NCBI RefSeq assembly: GCF_005508865.1
Contig: NZ_SCOM01000002.1
Location: forward strand, 682,001 to 746,000
Direction: 5' to 3'
Source of the DNA: Pseudomonas sp. F(2018)
GTDB taxonomy: Bacteria; Pseudomonadota; Gammaproteobacteria; Pseudomonadales; Pseudomonadaceae
DNA length: 64,000 bases
In this document: one piece after another, positions 1 through 14,177 of the stretch
Position numbering within the stretch: the stretch's first letter is position 1
Layout of the letters: each line of letters begins with the position of its first letter
The notes under the pieces: generated by a model
Seen by the model: the letters and a program-made list of their open reading frames with translations, nothing else
What the model was told of the DNA's origin: nothing
Databases searched by the model: none
Position numbers and translations under genes: made by a program

Positions 1-684
1 GTTCAGGCTCAGGGTGCTGGCCTTGGCCAGTGGCGAGTCGGCAGCGGTCAGGCCGAGCACCGAGGCGCCGTTCTGCCGCGCCAGGCGCGCCACCTCCACC
101 AGTTCGCGGGTGCGGCCGGTGTAGGAAATGATTACGAACAGGTCGCCCGTGTGCGCCACCGAGGCGAGCATGCGCTGCATCAGTACATCGGAATGGGCGG
201 ACACGGCGAGGTTGAAGCGGAAGAACTTGTGCTGGGCATCCAGGGCCACCGAGGCGGAGGCGCCGAGGCCGAAGAAGTGGATCTGCCGGGCCTGGATCAG
301 CAGATCCACGGCGTGGCTGATCAGCTGTGGGTCGAGCTGTTTGCAGGCGCTGTCCAGCGAGGTGATGGCGCTGCCGAAGATCTTGCGGGTGTAGGCCTCC
401 GGGCCGTCGTCGGCCTCGACCGCGCGGCTCACATAGGCCGCACCGCTGGCCAGGCTCTGCGCCAGCTGCATCTTCAGCTCGGGGTAGCCGCTGACGCCGA
501 ACGAGCGGCAGAAGCGGTTGACCGTCGGCTCGCTGACCTGCGCCTCCTGGGCCAGGGTGGCGATGCTGTAGCGCGTGGCTTGCTGCGGGGCGGCGAGGAT
601 CACTTCGGCGACCTTGCGCTCGGCCTTGTTGAGTTCGCCAAGGCGGTTCTGGATCTGCTCCAGCAGGTTGTTCACGCGGTCCAT
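1..684 (-). CDS. hexR: HexR, RpiR-family regulator of glucose metabolism (3' end outside window)
   Basis: The reading frame starts at the ATG complementary to 682-684 and runs off the left edge, so 228 residues are visible of a family usually near 285-290. The first ~75 residues form the RpiR/MurR helix-turn-helix (start [20 protein letters not shown], with a [10 protein letters not shown] recognition helix). A SIS sugar-phosphate domain follows ([18 protein letters not shown], then ISYTGRTRE). Known role: HexR represses Entner-Doudoroff genes and is released by 2-keto-3-deoxy-6-phosphogluconate. It is divergent from zwf with a HexR-like palindrome between them, the standard Pseudomonas arrangement. 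Identity is firm; only the C-terminus is unseen. Confidence 0.95.
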   Translation of the reverse strand, partial: MDRVNNLLEQIQNRLGELNKAERKVAEVILAAPQQATRYSIATLAQEAQVSEPTVNRFCRSFGVSGYPELKMQLAQSLASGAAYVSRAVEADDGPEAYTRKIFGSAITSLDSACKQLDPQLISHAVDLLIQARQIHFFGLGASASVALDAQHKFFRFNLAVSAHSDVLMQRMLASVAHTGDLFVIISYTGRTRELVEVARLARQNGASVLGLTAADSPLAKASTLSLN

Positions 685-794
685 GTCGGTTCCTGGGAGG
701 GGACTGCAATCGGACGCTTATCGTACTGAGCGTCCCGGTGTCCGGCCACCGGTATCTGGCTGGCAGTCAGGGATGAATAGAGGTTTTTGGTAAA

Positions 795-812
795 TGTAGT
801 TTTATTACTACA
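795..812. promoter_or_regulatory. HexR-type operator palindrome in the hexR-zwf intergenic region
   Basis: TGTAGT (795-800), six AT-rich bases, ACTACA (807-812): a perfect 6+6 inverted repeat. It resembles the TGTARTnnnATTACA-like HexR sites described in gamma-proteobacteria. It lies about 70 bp upstream of the zwf start and 110 bp upstream of hexR, so it can control both. Site assignment is inference from motif and position. Confidence 0.7.
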
Positions 813-879
813 TTTTGTCTTGATGAATCACTTTTGCAGGTGTATTCATATGCCAATGTTTGACGAAAGAATAAATAAA

Positions 880-3052
<2,173 letters not shown>

Positions 3053-3068
3053 GCCCGAGGAGCCTGCC

Positions 3069-3758
3069 ATGAGCAACATTTCCCAACGCAGCGCGAGCCG
3101 ACGCGACGCCGTCCCCGACATGGCCGACAAGATCGAGCTGATCGACAACCTGTGCGCCCGTGCGCGCATCCTGCCGGTGATCACCATCGAGCGCGAGGAG
3201 GACGTGCTGCCGCTGGCCGATGCCCTGGCCGCCGGCGGGCTGGACACCATGGAGATTACCCTGCGCTCCGAGCACGGCCTGGGCGCCATCCGCACCCTGC
3301 GCGAGCAGCGGCCCAACCTGTGCGTCGGCGCCGGCACCGTGCTCGACGAGCTGATGCTGGCCGAAGCCGAAGCGGCCGGGGCGCAGTTCATCGTCACCCC
3401 CGGCTGCACCGCCGAGCTGCTGCGCGCCGGCGTCTACAGCCCGCTGCCGCTGTTGCCGGGCATCAGCAGTGCCTCGGAGATCATGCTCGGCTACGCCCTC
3501 GGCTACCGCCGCTTCAAGCTGTTCCCGGCGGAAATCTCCGGCGGCGTGGCGGCGCTCAAGGCCCTCGGCGGGCCATTCGGCAACGTGCGTTTCTGCCCAA
3601 CCGGCGGCGTTACCCCGGACAACGTGCGCAACTACATGGCCCAGCCCAATGTGATGTGCGTGGGTGGTACCTGGATGATGGACCGCGATTGGATTCGCCA
3701 GGGCGACTGGGCGCGCATCCAGGCCGCCAGTGCCGAAGCCTTGCAGTTGCTGGCCTGA
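3069..3758 (+). CDS. eda: KDPG/KHG aldolase (2-keto-3-deoxy-6-phosphogluconate aldolase)
   Basis: Cleaves KDPG to pyruvate and glyceraldehyde-3-phosphate, the last specific Entner-Doudoroff step. The sequence is a class I TIM-barrel aldolase of 229 residues. It shows the catalytic-Glu strand GLDTMEITLRS, the GAGTVLD and FIVTPGCT strands, and the Schiff-base lysine in RRFKLFPAE. The phosphate-binding CPTGGV lies near the C-terminus. The start at 3069 follows a GAGGAG ribosome site. It is third gene of zwf-pgl-eda; edd is not in this window. The product glyceraldehyde-3-phosphate is the substrate expected for the gapN-like gene just downstream. Confidence 0.95.
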   Translation: MSNISQRSASRRDAVPDMADKIELIDNLCARARILPVITIEREEDVLPLADALAAGGLDTMEITLRSEHGLGAIRTLREQRPNLCVGAGTVLDELMLAEAEAAGAQFIVTPGCTAELLRAGVYSPLPLLPGISSASEIMLGYALGYRRFKLFPAEISGGVAALKALGGPFGNVRFCPTGGVTPDNVRNYMAQPNVMCVGGTWMMDRDWIRQGDWARIQAASAEALQLLA

Positions 3759-3801
3759 GGCCGGCGCTGCATCTACCGCTAGGAAACTTGAGGAGTTACC
3801 C

Positions 3802-3966
3802 ATGAGTGAGAGCAAGCGAGACGCCGCCCCACGTGACCCGCAGGTCGAGCCGAATCTGCCGCGCGACTTCGATATCCGCGCGCGCTACGCCGAGCAGCAG
3901 GAGCTGCTCAACCCGCGCAGTGAACCGGTGCAGGGCGAAGTGCCCGCAACCCGTTCCGCACACTGA
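3802..3966 (+). CDS. Small hypothetical protein (54 residues) between eda and gapN
   Basis: A short charged, proline- and glutamate-rich protein (starts MSESKRDAAPRDPQ) with no hydrophobic segment, cysteine motif or recognisable domain. It is probably soluble and partly disordered. The gene looks genuine because the ATG at 3802 follows a good ribosome site (GAGGAG at 3790-3795). It also fills the gap between eda and the ALDH gene and ends 26 bp before the latter. It may be transcribed with either neighbour. No function is recognised. Confidence 0.6.
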   Translation: MSESKRDAAPRDPQVEPNLPRDFDIRARYAEQQELLNPRSEPVQGEVPATRSAH

Positions 3967-3992
3967 TCCTCACTTCTTTATCAGGCCCCGTC

Positions 3993-5618
3993 ATGACCAC
4001 AGCCAGCCAGCTCGAGCATCTGTTTCCCACTCTCGCCGAGATTCCCGAGCGCTACCGTCCGGGCGCGCCCATCGAGCAGCGCGAGTACCTGGTCAACGGC
4101 GAACTGCGCCGCTGGGATGGCCCGCTGGCGAGCGTGCGCAGCCCGATCTTCCTGGCCGGCGAGCAGGGCGATCAGCAGGTGGTGCTGGGCAGCACGCCGC
4201 TGCTGGATGCCGAGGCCGCGCTGATCGCCCTGGATGCCGCCGTGCAGGCCTATGACCACGGCCAGGGCCTGTGGCCGAACCTGCGCGTGGCCGAGCGCAT
4301 CCAGCATGTCGAAGGCTTCCTGGCGCGCATGCGCGAGCAGCGCGAGGCAGTGGTGCGCCTGCTGATGTGGGAGATCGGCAAGAACCTCAAGGACTCGGAG
4401 AAGGAGTTCGACCGCACCTGCGACTACATCGTCGACACCATCGAGTCGCTCAAGGAGCTGGACCGCCGCTCCAGCCGCTTCGAGCTGGAGCAGGGCACCC
4501 TCGGCCAGATCCGCCGCGTGCCGCTGGGCGTGGCGCTGTGCATGGGGCCGTACAACTACCCGCTGAACGAGACCTTCACCACGCTGATCCCGGCGCTGAT
4601 CATGGGCAACACCGTGGTGTTCAAGCCAGCCAAGTTCGGCGTGCTGCTGATCCGCCCGCTGCTCGAGGCCTTCCGCGACAGCTTCCCGCCGGGGGTGATC
4701 AACATCATCTACGGCCGCGGCCGCGACACGGTCAGCGCGCTGATGGCCAGCGGCAAGATCGACGTGTTCGCCTTCATCGGCACGCACAAGGGCGCCGCCG
4801 ACCTGAAGAAGCTGCACCCGCGCCCACACCGCCTGCGCGCCGCGCTGGGCCTGGATGCGAAGAACCCGGGCATCGTCCTGCCGCAGGTCGACCTGGACAA
4901 CGCGGTGAGCGAGGCGATCACCGGCGCACTGTCGTTCAACGGCCAGCGCTGCACGGCGCTGAAGATCATATTCGTGCATGAAGACGTGCTCGACGCCTTC
5001 CTTGCCAAGTTCAGCGCCGCGCTCGCCGCGCTCAAGCCAGGCATGCCCTGGGATGAGGGCGTGGCGCTGACCCCGCTGCCCGAGCCGGGCAAGGTCGACT
5101 ACCTCAACGGCCTGCTCGACGACGCCGTGGCCAAGGGCGCGCGGGTGGTCAACCCCGGCGGCGGCGCGCACCGGCAGAGCTTCTTCTACCCGGCGCTGCT
5201 CAGTCCGGTGACGCCGGCCATGCGCCTGTACCAGGAAGAGCAGTTCGGCCCGCTGGTACCCGTGGTGCCGTACCGCGAGGTGAAGGAGGTGATCGACTAC
5301 GTGCTGCACTCGGACTACGGCCAGCAGCTGAGCATCTTCGGCAACGACTCGGCCGAGGTCGGGCGCCTGGTCGATGCATTCGTCAACCAGGTCGGTCGCA
5401 TCAACATCAACGCCCAGTGCCAGCGCGGCCCGGACAGCTTCCCGTTCAACGGCCGCAAGAATTCCGCCGAGGGCACCCTGTCGGTGCAGGACGCCCTGCG
5501 CGTGTTCTCCATCCGCACTCTGGTGGCGACCCGCTTCAACCCGGAGAACAAGGCACTGGTCAGCGAGATCATCCGCAACCGCGAGTCGGGCTTCATCACC
5601 ACCGACTACATCTTCTGA
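3993..5618 (+). CDS. gapN: NADP-dependent glyceraldehyde-3-phosphate dehydrogenase-like ALDH (GapN-type)
   Basis: Aldehyde dehydrogenase superfamily protein of 541 residues, expected to oxidise glyceraldehyde-3-phosphate directly to 3-phosphoglycerate with NADP+ without making ATP. The cofactor-site motif GPYNYPLNE is near residue 185, followed by NTVVFKPAK. The catalytic cysteine is C320 in FNGQRCTALK. The segment that in most ALDHs reads ELGGKNP reads GLDAKNP here, with Gly at 286 where the general-base Glu is usually found. The gene follows eda, whose product is the presumed substrate. A P. aeruginosa homologue (PA2323 as I recall) is annotated the same way. Substrate specificity is inferred. 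Confidence 0.8.
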   Translation: MTTASQLEHLFPTLAEIPERYRPGAPIEQREYLVNGELRRWDGPLASVRSPIFLAGEQGDQQVVLGSTPLLDAEAALIALDAAVQAYDHGQGLWPNLRVAERIQHVEGFLARMREQREAVVRLLMWEIGKNLKDSEKEFDRTCDYIVDTIESLKELDRRSSRFELEQGTLGQIRRVPLGVALCMGPYNYPLNETFTTLIPALIMGNTVVFKPAKFGVLLIRPLLEAFRDSFPPGVINIIYGRGRDTVSALMASGKIDVFAFIGTHKGAADLKKLHPRPHRLRAALGLDAKNPGIVLPQVDLDNAVSEAITGALSFNGQRCTALKIIFVHEDVLDAFLAKFSAALAALKPGMPWDEGVALTPLPEPGKVDYLNGLLDDAVAKGARVVNPGGGAHRQSFFYPALLSPVTPAMRLYQEEQFGPLVPVVPYREVKEVIDYVLHSDYGQQLSIFGNDSAEVGRLVDAFVNQVGRININAQCQRGPDSFPFNGRKNSAEGTLSVQDALRVFSIRTLVATRFNPENKALVSEIIRNRESGFITTDYIF

Positions 5619-5636
5619 CCGGGTTTGCAGCCGCGG

Positions 5637-8600
5637 CTAGTGGAAGTCGCGGCTCCGCACGTCCAGGCCGTCGAGCAGTGGCGTGAGGTCGTGCAGGCGA
5701 CCGGCGATCACATGACGCACGCCGCTGGCTTGTTCCAGATGACCGTCCACCTGCATCAGCCGCGAGCCAACCAGCACGCGGCGCTGGCGCTCGGCCAGTT
5801 CGAGGCGAACCACCACGTTGAGCATGCCGTGCTCGTCTTCCAGGGTGACGAAGGTGATGCCGCTGGCGGTCTGTGGCCGCTGCCGGCCGATGACCAGGCC
5901 GGCGACCTTGACCAGGCGCCCGTTGCTGAGTCCGTCCAGCTCCCGGGAGCTGCGGCAGCGCCGTGCGCGCAGGTCATCCCGCAGCAGGGTCAGTGGGTGC
6001 GGGCCGAGGGTGGTGCCGATAGTGGCGTAGTCGGTCTGCACGTCCTCGCCCAGGCTGGGCTGCGGCAGATTAACGATTACCTCGTCGGCGGCCGGCAGCT
6101 CGGCGAACAGCGGCGCCTGGCGCTCCACGCCGGCTATCGCCCAGCGCGCCTGGTGGCGATGACCGACCAGGCCCTGCAGGGCGCCGGCATCGGCCAGCAG
6201 GGCGCGGCAGCGGTCGTCGAGGTCGACGCGCAGGCAGAGATCGGCGATATCGCTGAAGGGCTGCGTCTGGCGGACCCGCTCCAGGCGCTGCACCTGCTCC
6301 TCGCGCAGGCCGCGGATCAGGCGCAATCCCAGGCGCAGGGCGGGCTGCCCATCCGCAGCGGGCTCCAGGCTGCAATCCCAGTTGCTGTGGCGCGCGTCCA
6401 GCGGGCGGATCTCGACGTCGTGCCGGCGAGCGTCCTGCAGCAGCTGGTCCGGGCTGTAGAAACCCATCGGCCAGCTGTTGATCAGGGCGCAGACGAAGGC
6501 CGCCGGTTCGTGGCACTTGAGCCAGCTGCTGGCATAGGTGAGCAGGGCGAAGCTGGCCGAGTGGGACTCGGGGAACCCGTAGTTACCGAAGCCCTTGATC
6601 TGCTCGAAGATGCGTGCGGCAAACTCTGGGCTGTAACCGCGCGCCAGCATGCCTTCGGTCAGGCGCTGCTGGTGCGGCTCCAGGCCGCCGCGGCGCTTCC
6701 AGGCGGCCATGCAGCGGCGCAGGTCGTCGGCCTCGCCATGGGTATAGCCGGCGGCGACCACGGCCAGTTCCATCACCTGCTCCTGGAACAACGGTACGCC
6801 CAGGGTGCGCTCGAAGACCTTTTTCAGCTCCTCGCTGGGGTAGGTAACTGCCTCTTCGCCATTACGACGGCGCAGGTAGGGGTGGACCATGTCGCCCTGG
6901 ATCGGCCCCGGGCGGACGATGGCCACCTCGATCACCAGGTCGTAGAACTTCTCGGGTTTGAGCCGCGGCAGCATGGCCATCTGCGCCCGCGACTCGATCT
7001 GGAACACGCCTATGGTGTCGGCGCGGCTGATCATCTCGTAGGTGGCCCGGTCCTCCTGGGGTAGCGTCGCCAGGGTCCAGCGCTGGCCGCGGTAGTGGGC
7101 GATCAGGTCAAAGCAGCGGCGCAGGGCGGTGAGCATGCCCAGGGCCAGCACATCGACCTTGAGCAGGCCGACCTCGTCCAGATCATCCTTGTCCCACTGG
7201 ATCACCGTGCGCTCGGCCATGGTGGCGTTCTCCACCGGCACCAGCTCGCTCAGCGGCTGCTCGGAGATGACGAAGCCGCCGGGGTGTTGCGACAGGTGGC
7301 GGGGAAAGCCGATCAATGCCTCGGTCAGCGCCAGCACCCGGCGCAGCGCCGGGCTGTCCGGGTCGAAGCCGGCCTCGCGCAGGCGCTCGGGCGGCGGCAG
7401 GCGGTCGGTCCAGCGGCCACAGCAGTCGGCCAGGGCGCCTTGTTGTTCTGCCGGCAGACCGAGGGCCTTGGCCACGTCACGGATGGCGCCGGCGCCGTGG
7501 TAGGTGTTGACCACGGCGGTGAGGGCGGCGCGGTCGCGGCCATAACGGCGGAACACGTACTGGATGACCTCCTCGCGGCGCTCGTGCTCGAAGTCCACGT
7601 CGATGTCCGGCGGCTCGTTGCGCTCGCGCGACAGGAACCGCTCGAACAGCAGGTTGGTGCGGCCCGGATCGAGCTCGGTGATGCCGAGCACGAAGCACAC
7701 CGCCGAGTTGGCCGCCGAGCCCCGGCCCTGGCAGAGGATGTGCTGGCTACGGGCGTAGGCGACGATGTCGTGCACGGTGAGGAAGTAGCTCTCGTAGCCC
7801 AGCTCGGCGATCAGCTGCAGCTCCTTCTCCAGCTGATCCCGCACCTTCTGCGTCGCACCATCCGGCCAGCGCTTGCGCATGCCTTGCTCGACCAGGTGGC
7901 GCAGCCAGCTGGTCGGCGTCTCGCCCCTGGGCACCACTTCATGCGGGTACTGGTAGCGCAGTTCGCTCAGGTCGAAATGGCAGCGCTCGGCGATGCGCAG
8001 GCTTTCTTCCAGCAGCTCCGGCGGGTACAGCGTGCACAGCTCCGCCTGAGTGCGCAGATGACGCTCGCCGTTGCTGAACAGATGCTGGCCGGCCTCGGCC
8101 ACGCACAGGTGATGGCGGATGGCGGTCATGCAGTCCTGCAGGGCGCGGCGGCCGCGGGCGTGCATGTGCACATCGCCGCAGGCCACGGCGGGAATGCCGG
8201 TTTGCTCGGCCAGTGCCAGCAGCTCGGCCAGGCGCGAGGCATCGTCCGGGCCGCGGTGCAGCTCCACGCCCAGCCACAGACGCTGGGGGAACAGCGTCTG
8301 CAGCCAGTGGCCGTCCTGCGTGCTGTCCCGCTCGGGCAGCCACAGCGCCAGCAGGCCCTCCAGCGGCGCCGACAGGTCCTCACGCAGCAGGTGATAGCTG
8401 CCCTTGTCGGCACGCCGGCGGGCGCGGGTGATCAGCTGGCACAGGCGCTGGTAACCTGCCAGGTTCTCCACCAGCAGGACCAGCTTGGGACCGTTGTCGA
8501 TGCGCAGCTCGCAGCCGACGATCAGGGGTACACCGCTTTCCTTGGCCGCCTGCCAGGCGCGCACGATGCCGGCCAGGCTGCATTCGTCGGTGATCGCCAG

Positions 8601-8708
8601 GGCGCGATAGCCCAGGCGCCGGGCGCGCTCGAACAGTTCCAGGGCGCTGGAGGCGCCGCGCTGGAAGCTGAAGTTGGACAGGCAGTGCAGCTCCGCATAA
8701 GCGCTCAT
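5637..8708 (-). CDS. dnaE2: Error-prone DNA polymerase DnaE2 (ImuC)
   Basis: Second C-family DNA polymerase alpha subunit used in damage-induced mutagenesis and lesion bypass. The protein has 1023 residues. It has an N-terminal PHP domain ([20 protein letters not shown], then [15 protein letters not shown]), the polymerase acidic motif [14 protein letters not shown] in the middle, then finger, helix-hairpin and OB-fold regions. It lacks the C-terminal tail of replicative DnaE (~1170 residues). The ATG at 8708 overlaps the imuB stop (ATGA, 8705-8708), so the two are translationally coupled. It is last gene of imuA-imuB-dnaE2, controlled by the LexA box at 10781. It converges with gapN across 18 bp. 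Confidence 0.95.
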   Translation of the reverse strand: MSAYAELHCLSNFSFQRGASSALELFERARRLGYRALAITDECSLAGIVRAWQAAKESGVPLIVGCELRIDNGPKLVLLVENLAGYQRLCQLITRARRRADKGSYHLLREDLSAPLEGLLALWLPERDSTQDGHWLQTLFPQRLWLGVELHRGPDDASRLAELLALAEQTGIPAVACGDVHMHARGRRALQDCMTAIRHHLCVAEAGQHLFSNGERHLRTQAELCTLYPPELLEESLRIAERCHFDLSELRYQYPHEVVPRGETPTSWLRHLVEQGMRKRWPDGATQKVRDQLEKELQLIAELGYESYFLTVHDIVAYARSQHILCQGRGSAANSAVCFVLGITELDPGRTNLLFERFLSRERNEPPDIDVDFEHERREEVIQYVFRRYGRDRAALTAVVNTYHGAGAIRDVAKALGLPAEQQGALADCCGRWTDRLPPPERLREAGFDPDSPALRRVLALTEALIGFPRHLSQHPGGFVISEQPLSELVPVENATMAERTVIQWDKDDLDEVGLLKVDVLALGMLTALRRCFDLIAHYRGQRWTLATLPQEDRATYEMISRADTIGVFQIESRAQMAMLPRLKPEKFYDLVIEVAIVRPGPIQGDMVHPYLRRRNGEEAVTYPSEELKKVFERTLGVPLFQEQVMELAVVAAGYTHGEADDLRRCMAAWKRRGGLEPHQQRLTEGMLARGYSPEFAARIFEQIKGFGNYGFPESHSASFALLTYASSWLKCHEPAAFVCALINSWPMGFYSPDQLLQDARRHDVEIRPLDARHSNWDCSLEPAADGQPALRLGLRLIRGLREEQVQRLERVRQTQPFSDIADLCLRVDLDDRCRALLADAGALQGLVGHRHQARWAIAGVERQAPLFAELPAADEVIVNLPQPSLGEDVQTDYATIGTTLGPHPLTLLRDDLRARRCRSSRELDGLSNGRLVKVAGLVIGRQRPQTASGITFVTLEDEHGMLNVVVRLELAERQRRVLVGSRLMQVDGHLEQASGVRHVIAGRLHDLTPLLDGLDVRSRDFH

Positions 8709-10111
8709 GCGAACCACCCGTGCAGCTGGAACGGTTCATCCGTGCCGACGCTGCGGAACACCCAGGCGCGCTGGCCGCTGCGGGTCTCCACCAGGTAGTA
8801 GTCGCGGCGCAGGTCGCCACCGTCCCACCAGCCGGATTCGATGCGCTCCGGGCCGGCGAGGATGCGCGCCAGCGGTTCGCGCAGCGGCTGTGGCTCGTGC
8901 AGCAGCCAGCCCGGGCGCGGCCGATCGGCGAGAGGCATGGCCTTGCCGGGGAAGGGGCGCCAGGCGTGTTCGGGGCGCGGGTCGGCGTGGGCGTTGAGGC
9001 CGTGCAGGGCGTCATCGCCGAGGCGGGCGCGCAGGCGTTCGCGCAGTTGCTCCCAGCTCTGCTTCTGCTGGGGGCGTGGATCGAACAGCTCGCGGCATTC
9101 GGGCACGAAGGCCGGCAGGTCGCGGGCCGTCAGTTCCAGGGCCAGCACCGGCGCGGGCAGTTGCAGCTGCTCCAGGCGCACGCGGGTCAGCTCGAAGAGC
9201 AGGCCAGCGTCGCGTTCGGCGGCGAGCAGGCCGACCTTCAGCTCGGTGGCCACGCCGCTGCGGTGCTCCAGAGCCAGGCTGAAGCGCTGCACGCCACCGT
9301 CGCGGCTGGCCAGGTAGGCAGCCAGGTCGCCCAGTGTGCGGCGCAGCGGAAACAGCAGGGCCTGGTGCGAAGCGACCTCGAAGTTCAGCTCGATGCGCGT
9401 GCTGAACTCGTCCGGCGGCAGGTAGAAGTCCAGCCCCAGCGGACGGTGGCCGAGCAACTGGTCCAGGTGCCCCAGCAGCTGGGATGGAAAGCGCCTGGCC
9501 AGGCCTTCGCGCGGCAACTCCAGGACCTGGCGCAGCTGGCGCAGGCCCATGCGTGCAAGGGTGCCGGCCATCTCGCCGGGCAGGCCGGCGCGGTTGACCG
9601 GCAGCTGAGCGATGGCCCGGGGCAGTTGCCGCTCGTCGACGGCCAGCTCGGCGTGGGCATTGGCCAGGGCGCGGGCGGCGGCCGGATTGGGGGCGAGGAC
9701 GATGCGATGGCGATAGCCCAGGGCATCCAGCTCCGTGCGCAGCCGTTGCTCCAGGCGGGGCCAGGGGCCGAGCAGGGCCAGGCTGGAATGCACCTCCAGC
9801 AGCAGGGCGCGCGGGTAGTGCAGGCTGACCTGCGAGCTGAAGCGGTAGGCCCAGGCGGCGAGGAACTGCTGGCAGCGCTCCACGGCGGCCAGGTCGTAGT
9901 CGGCAGTGGCGAAGTCGCGACTGAGCAGCTGGGCGGCGTTCAGCGCCATGCCGGGGCGCAGGCCGAGTTCGCGCGCCGCCGGGTTGAGCGCCTGCAGCAC
10001 GCGGCGATTGGCCGGTCCGCTGAGCAGTGCCAGCGGCGCCTGCGGGTCGTCGCGCTGGCGCAGTGCGTGGTCCAGCGCCAGTTGCGGCAGGAGGATGCAG
10101 GCCCAGCGCAT
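8705..10111 (-). CDS. imuB: ImuB, catalytically inactive Y-family polymerase-like protein
   Basis: ImuB bridges ImuA, DnaE2 and the beta clamp in the mutasome. The product is 468 residues and starts [20 protein letters not shown]. The Y-family fold is recognisable ([22 protein letters not shown] near residue 50), but the palm lacks the paired acidic catalytic motif of active polymerases, as is normal for ImuB. The helix-hairpin and little-finger regions follow, and a C-terminal [17 protein letters not shown] segment is conserved. The start at 10111 is chosen by family N-terminus; an in-frame extension upstream has unlikely composition. It sits 7 bp from imuA and overlaps dnaE2. Confidence 0.92.
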   Translation of the reverse strand: MRWACILLPQLALDHALRQRDDPQAPLALLSGPANRRVLQALNPAARELGLRPGMALNAAQLLSRDFATADYDLAAVERCQQFLAAWAYRFSSQVSLHYPRALLLEVHSSLALLGPWPRLEQRLRTELDALGYRHRIVLAPNPAAARALANAHAELAVDERQLPRAIAQLPVNRAGLPGEMAGTLARMGLRQLRQVLELPREGLARRFPSQLLGHLDQLLGHRPLGLDFYLPPDEFSTRIELNFEVASHQALLFPLRRTLGDLAAYLASRDGGVQRFSLALEHRSGVATELKVGLLAAERDAGLLFELTRVRLEQLQLPAPVLALELTARDLPAFVPECRELFDPRPQQKQSWEQLRERLRARLGDDALHGLNAHADPRPEHAWRPFPGKAMPLADRPRPGWLLHEPQPLREPLARILAGPERIESGWWDGGDLRRDYYLVETRSGQRAWVFRSVGTDEPFQLHGWFA

Positions 10112-10118
10112 CCAAGCC

Positions 10119-10724
10119 TCAGAGCGCGATGGCGCGCGCCGGCGCCAGGCCGCCGCGGCACTTGAGCACGCGCACTTGCGCCGGCCCCTCCAGCAGCAGG
10201 CGCAGGGCGGCGGGCGAGGGGTTGTGGGCGGCACTGGCCGGACGATAGGCGAAGCCCAGGGTCTGCCCGGTTTCGGCGGCTACCTGCAGACGGCGCAGGG
10301 CGCGGTCGCTGGCCTGGCTCGGCCAGCACAAGACCGCACCGCAGCTGCCGGAGCGCAGGCACTGCTCGGCGGCCCATAGGGCGTCTTCCTCGTTGGCACG
10401 CACGACCTCCAGGTAGTGCAGATCGATACCGGCCACCTGCCAGGCTGGCGCGTAGGGCAGGAAGGGTGGAGCGATCAGCACCAGGCGCTCGCCGGCCTGG
10501 CTCAGGCGCGCCAGGGTCGGCCACAGCAGGTGCAGCTCGCCCAGGCCCGGCCTGGGCAGGAGGATTTCGCTGAGCGCCGCCTCTGGCCAGCCGCCGCTGG
10601 GCAGGGCGGCGTCCAGGCGGCTATGGCCACTGGGTTGCGGACTGCTGGGTTGGCCTTGGGGTTGCCCCTTCCAGACGCGGCGCTCGTCGAGCAGACGATC
10701 CAGGGCGATGACCGATGCATTCAT
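10119..10724 (-). CDS. imuA: ImuA, SulA/RecA-like mutasome protein
   Basis: First gene of the SOS mutagenesis cassette, 201 residues. The fold is RecA/SulA-like: GGWPEAALSEILLPRPGLGELHLLWPTLARLSQ, i.e. the segment around residues 45-75, followed by VLIAPPFLPYAPAW. It lacks a complete Walker A motif. ImuA is known to partner ImuB and RecA. The start at 10724 (MNASVIALDRLLDERRVW) is preferred over an ATG 9 bp upstream. A LexA box lies 57 bp upstream. No lexA2 gene precedes it, unlike the P. putida version of this operon. Confidence 0.88.
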   Translation of the reverse strand: MNASVIALDRLLDERRVWKGQPQGQPSSPQPSGHSRLDAALPSGGWPEAALSEILLPRPGLGELHLLWPTLARLSQAGERLVLIAPPFLPYAPAWQVAGIDLHYLEVVRANEEDALWAAEQCLRSGSCGAVLCWPSQASDRALRRLQVAAETGQTLGFAYRPASAAHNPSPAALRLLLEGPAQVRVLKCRGGLAPARAIAL

Positions 10725-10780
10725 GAGGAGCACCGGGAAGAAGGAGTGGGGAGGATGGGCATGGCAGTGTCGCTAAAATA

Positions 10781-10796
10781 CTGTATATAAAAACAG
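10781..10796. promoter_or_regulatory. LexA (SOS) box upstream of imuA
   Basis: CTGTATATAAAAACAG is a 16-bp CTG-N10-CAG palindrome matching the gamma-proteobacterial LexA consensus. It lies 57 bp upstream of the imuA start and 124 bp upstream of the divergent dnaX. Known imuA-imuB-dnaE2 operons are LexA controlled, so the assignment is well supported. Confidence 0.9.
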
Positions 10797-10919
10797 TATT
10801 TGATCGGGCGCACCTCTACAAGTCCGCTCCGATGAGGGGTGCTGTCCACGGCGGATGCAATTTACCCGGTGCTCCGCTAGGATTAGCCACTTCCGCTTTC
10901 CCAGCCGCGACGGTTTTTC

Positions 10920-13076
<2,157 letters not shown>

Positions 13077-13086
13077 GGACAGCATC

Positions 13087-13413
13087 ATGATGAAAGGCGG
13101 CATGGCAGGCCTGATGAAACAGGCGCAGCAGATGCAGGAAAAAATGCAGAAGATGCAGGAAGAGCTGGCCAACGCCGAAGTCATCGGCCAGTCCGGCGCC
13201 GGCCTGGTGAGCGTGGTGATGACCGGTCGCCACGACGTCAAGCGCATCACCCTGGACGACAGCCTGATGCAGGAAGACAAGGAAGTGCTGGAAGACCTGA
13301 TCGCCGCCGCGGTGAACGATGCCGTGCGCAAGGTCGAGCAGAACAGCCAGGAGAAGATGTCCGGCATGACCGCCGGCATGCAGCTCCCGCCCGGCTTCAA
13401 GATGCCGTTCTAA
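13087..13413 (+). CDS. ybaB: YbaB/EbfC family nucleoid-associated protein
   Basis: Small DNA-binding protein of 108 residues in the usual dnaX-ybaB-recR order, 10 bp after dnaX. The Met- and Gln-rich N-terminal helix ([21 protein letters not shown]) is followed by the family beta core ([21 protein letters not shown]) and a C-terminal helix ([16 protein letters not shown]). It ends in a Met/Pro-rich tail. Family members dimerise and coat DNA, and some regulate genes near recR. ATG at 13087 or 13090 are both possible after GAGGAC. Confidence 0.93.
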   Translation: MMKGGMAGLMKQAQQMQEKMQKMQEELANAEVIGQSGAGLVSVVMTGRHDVKRITLDDSLMQEDKEVLEDLIAAAVNDAVRKVEQNSQEKMSGMTAGMQLPPGFKMPF

Positions 13414-13451
13414 ACCGGGCCGCTCAGTCGACGCACATGGCTGCGTTGCTC

Positions 13452-13503
13452 AAAGGCGCGGGCATCCTCATTTACGCCAGTAAACTCCGGTGCCCACGCC
13501 TTT
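13452..13503. repeat. Long imperfect inverted repeat between ybaB and recR
   Basis: Left arm AAAGGCGCGGGCA (13452-13464) and right arm TGCCCACGCCTTT (13491-13503) pair at 12 of 13 positions. An inner pair TTTAC/GTAAA sits around GCCA. The transcript would fold into one long hairpin, placed between ybaB and recR. It resembles an intergenic element I recall as repeated in Pseudomonas genomes; no second copy is seen in this window. Confidence 0.7.
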
Positions 13504-13577
13504 TCGCGCCTTGCCCTGCACGCCGCCTGAACGCCCCCTTACTCCGTGCTGCTCCTTTCTCATAGCGACACTTATCC

Positions 13578-14177
13578 ATGAGCTTCAGCCCGCTGATCCG
13601 CCAACTGATCGATTCGCTGCGTCTTCTCCCCGGTGTCGGACAGAAGACCGCGCAGCGCATGGCGCTGCAGCTGCTGGAGCGTGATCGCAGTGGCGGCATG
13701 CGCCTGTCGCAGGCGCTGGCGGCGGCGATGGAGGGGGTGGGGCACTGCAAGCGCTGCCGCACCCTGAGCGAGGACGAGCTGTGCCCGCAGTGCAGCGACC
13801 CGCGCCGCGACGACGCGCTGCTGTGCGTGGTCGAGGGGCCGCTGGACGTGTTCGCGGTGGAGCAGACCGGCTATCGCGGGCGCTACTTCGTGCTCAAGGG
13901 TCATCTCTCGCCGCTGGATGGCCTGGGTCCGGAAGCCATCGGCATTCCCGAGCTGTTGGCGCACATCGGTGCCAGCCAGTACGGCGAAGTGATCCTCGCC
14001 ACCAACCCGACGGTAGAAGGCGAGGCCACGGCTCACTACATCGCGCAGATGTTGGGCGACAAGGGCATCGTCCTGTCGCGCATCGCCCACGGTGTGCCGC
14101 TGGGTGGCGAGCTGGAGCTGGTGGATGGCGGCACCCTGGCCCATGCCCTGGCCGGACGCCGGCCGATCTCCGGCTGA
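13578..14177 (+). CDS. recR: Recombination mediator RecR
   Basis: RecFOR-pathway protein that loads RecA on gapped DNA, 199 residues. It has an N-terminal helix-hairpin-helix ([21 protein letters not shown]) and a four-cysteine zinc finger (CKRC...CPQC, residues ~56-75). The Toprim domain starts at [10 protein letters not shown] and contains [15 protein letters not shown]. The [20 protein letters not shown] signature is near the C-terminus. Length and motif order are normal. It follows ybaB and converges with the GNAT gene with no gap. Confidence 0.97.
   Translation: MSFSPLIRQLIDSLRLLPGVGQKTAQRMALQLLERDRSGGMRLSQALAAAMEGVGHCKRCRTLSEDELCPQCSDPRRDDALLCVVEGPLDVFAVEQTGYRGRYFVLKGHLSPLDGLGPEAIGIPELLAHIGASQYGEVILATNPTVEGEATAHYIAQMLGDKGIVLSRIAHGVPLGGELELVDGGTLAHALAGRRPISG

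Noticed and set aside
10797..10919. 4.5S/SRP RNA gene before dnaX
   Set aside because: The conserved GGTCAGG...GGAAGCAGCC core is absent.
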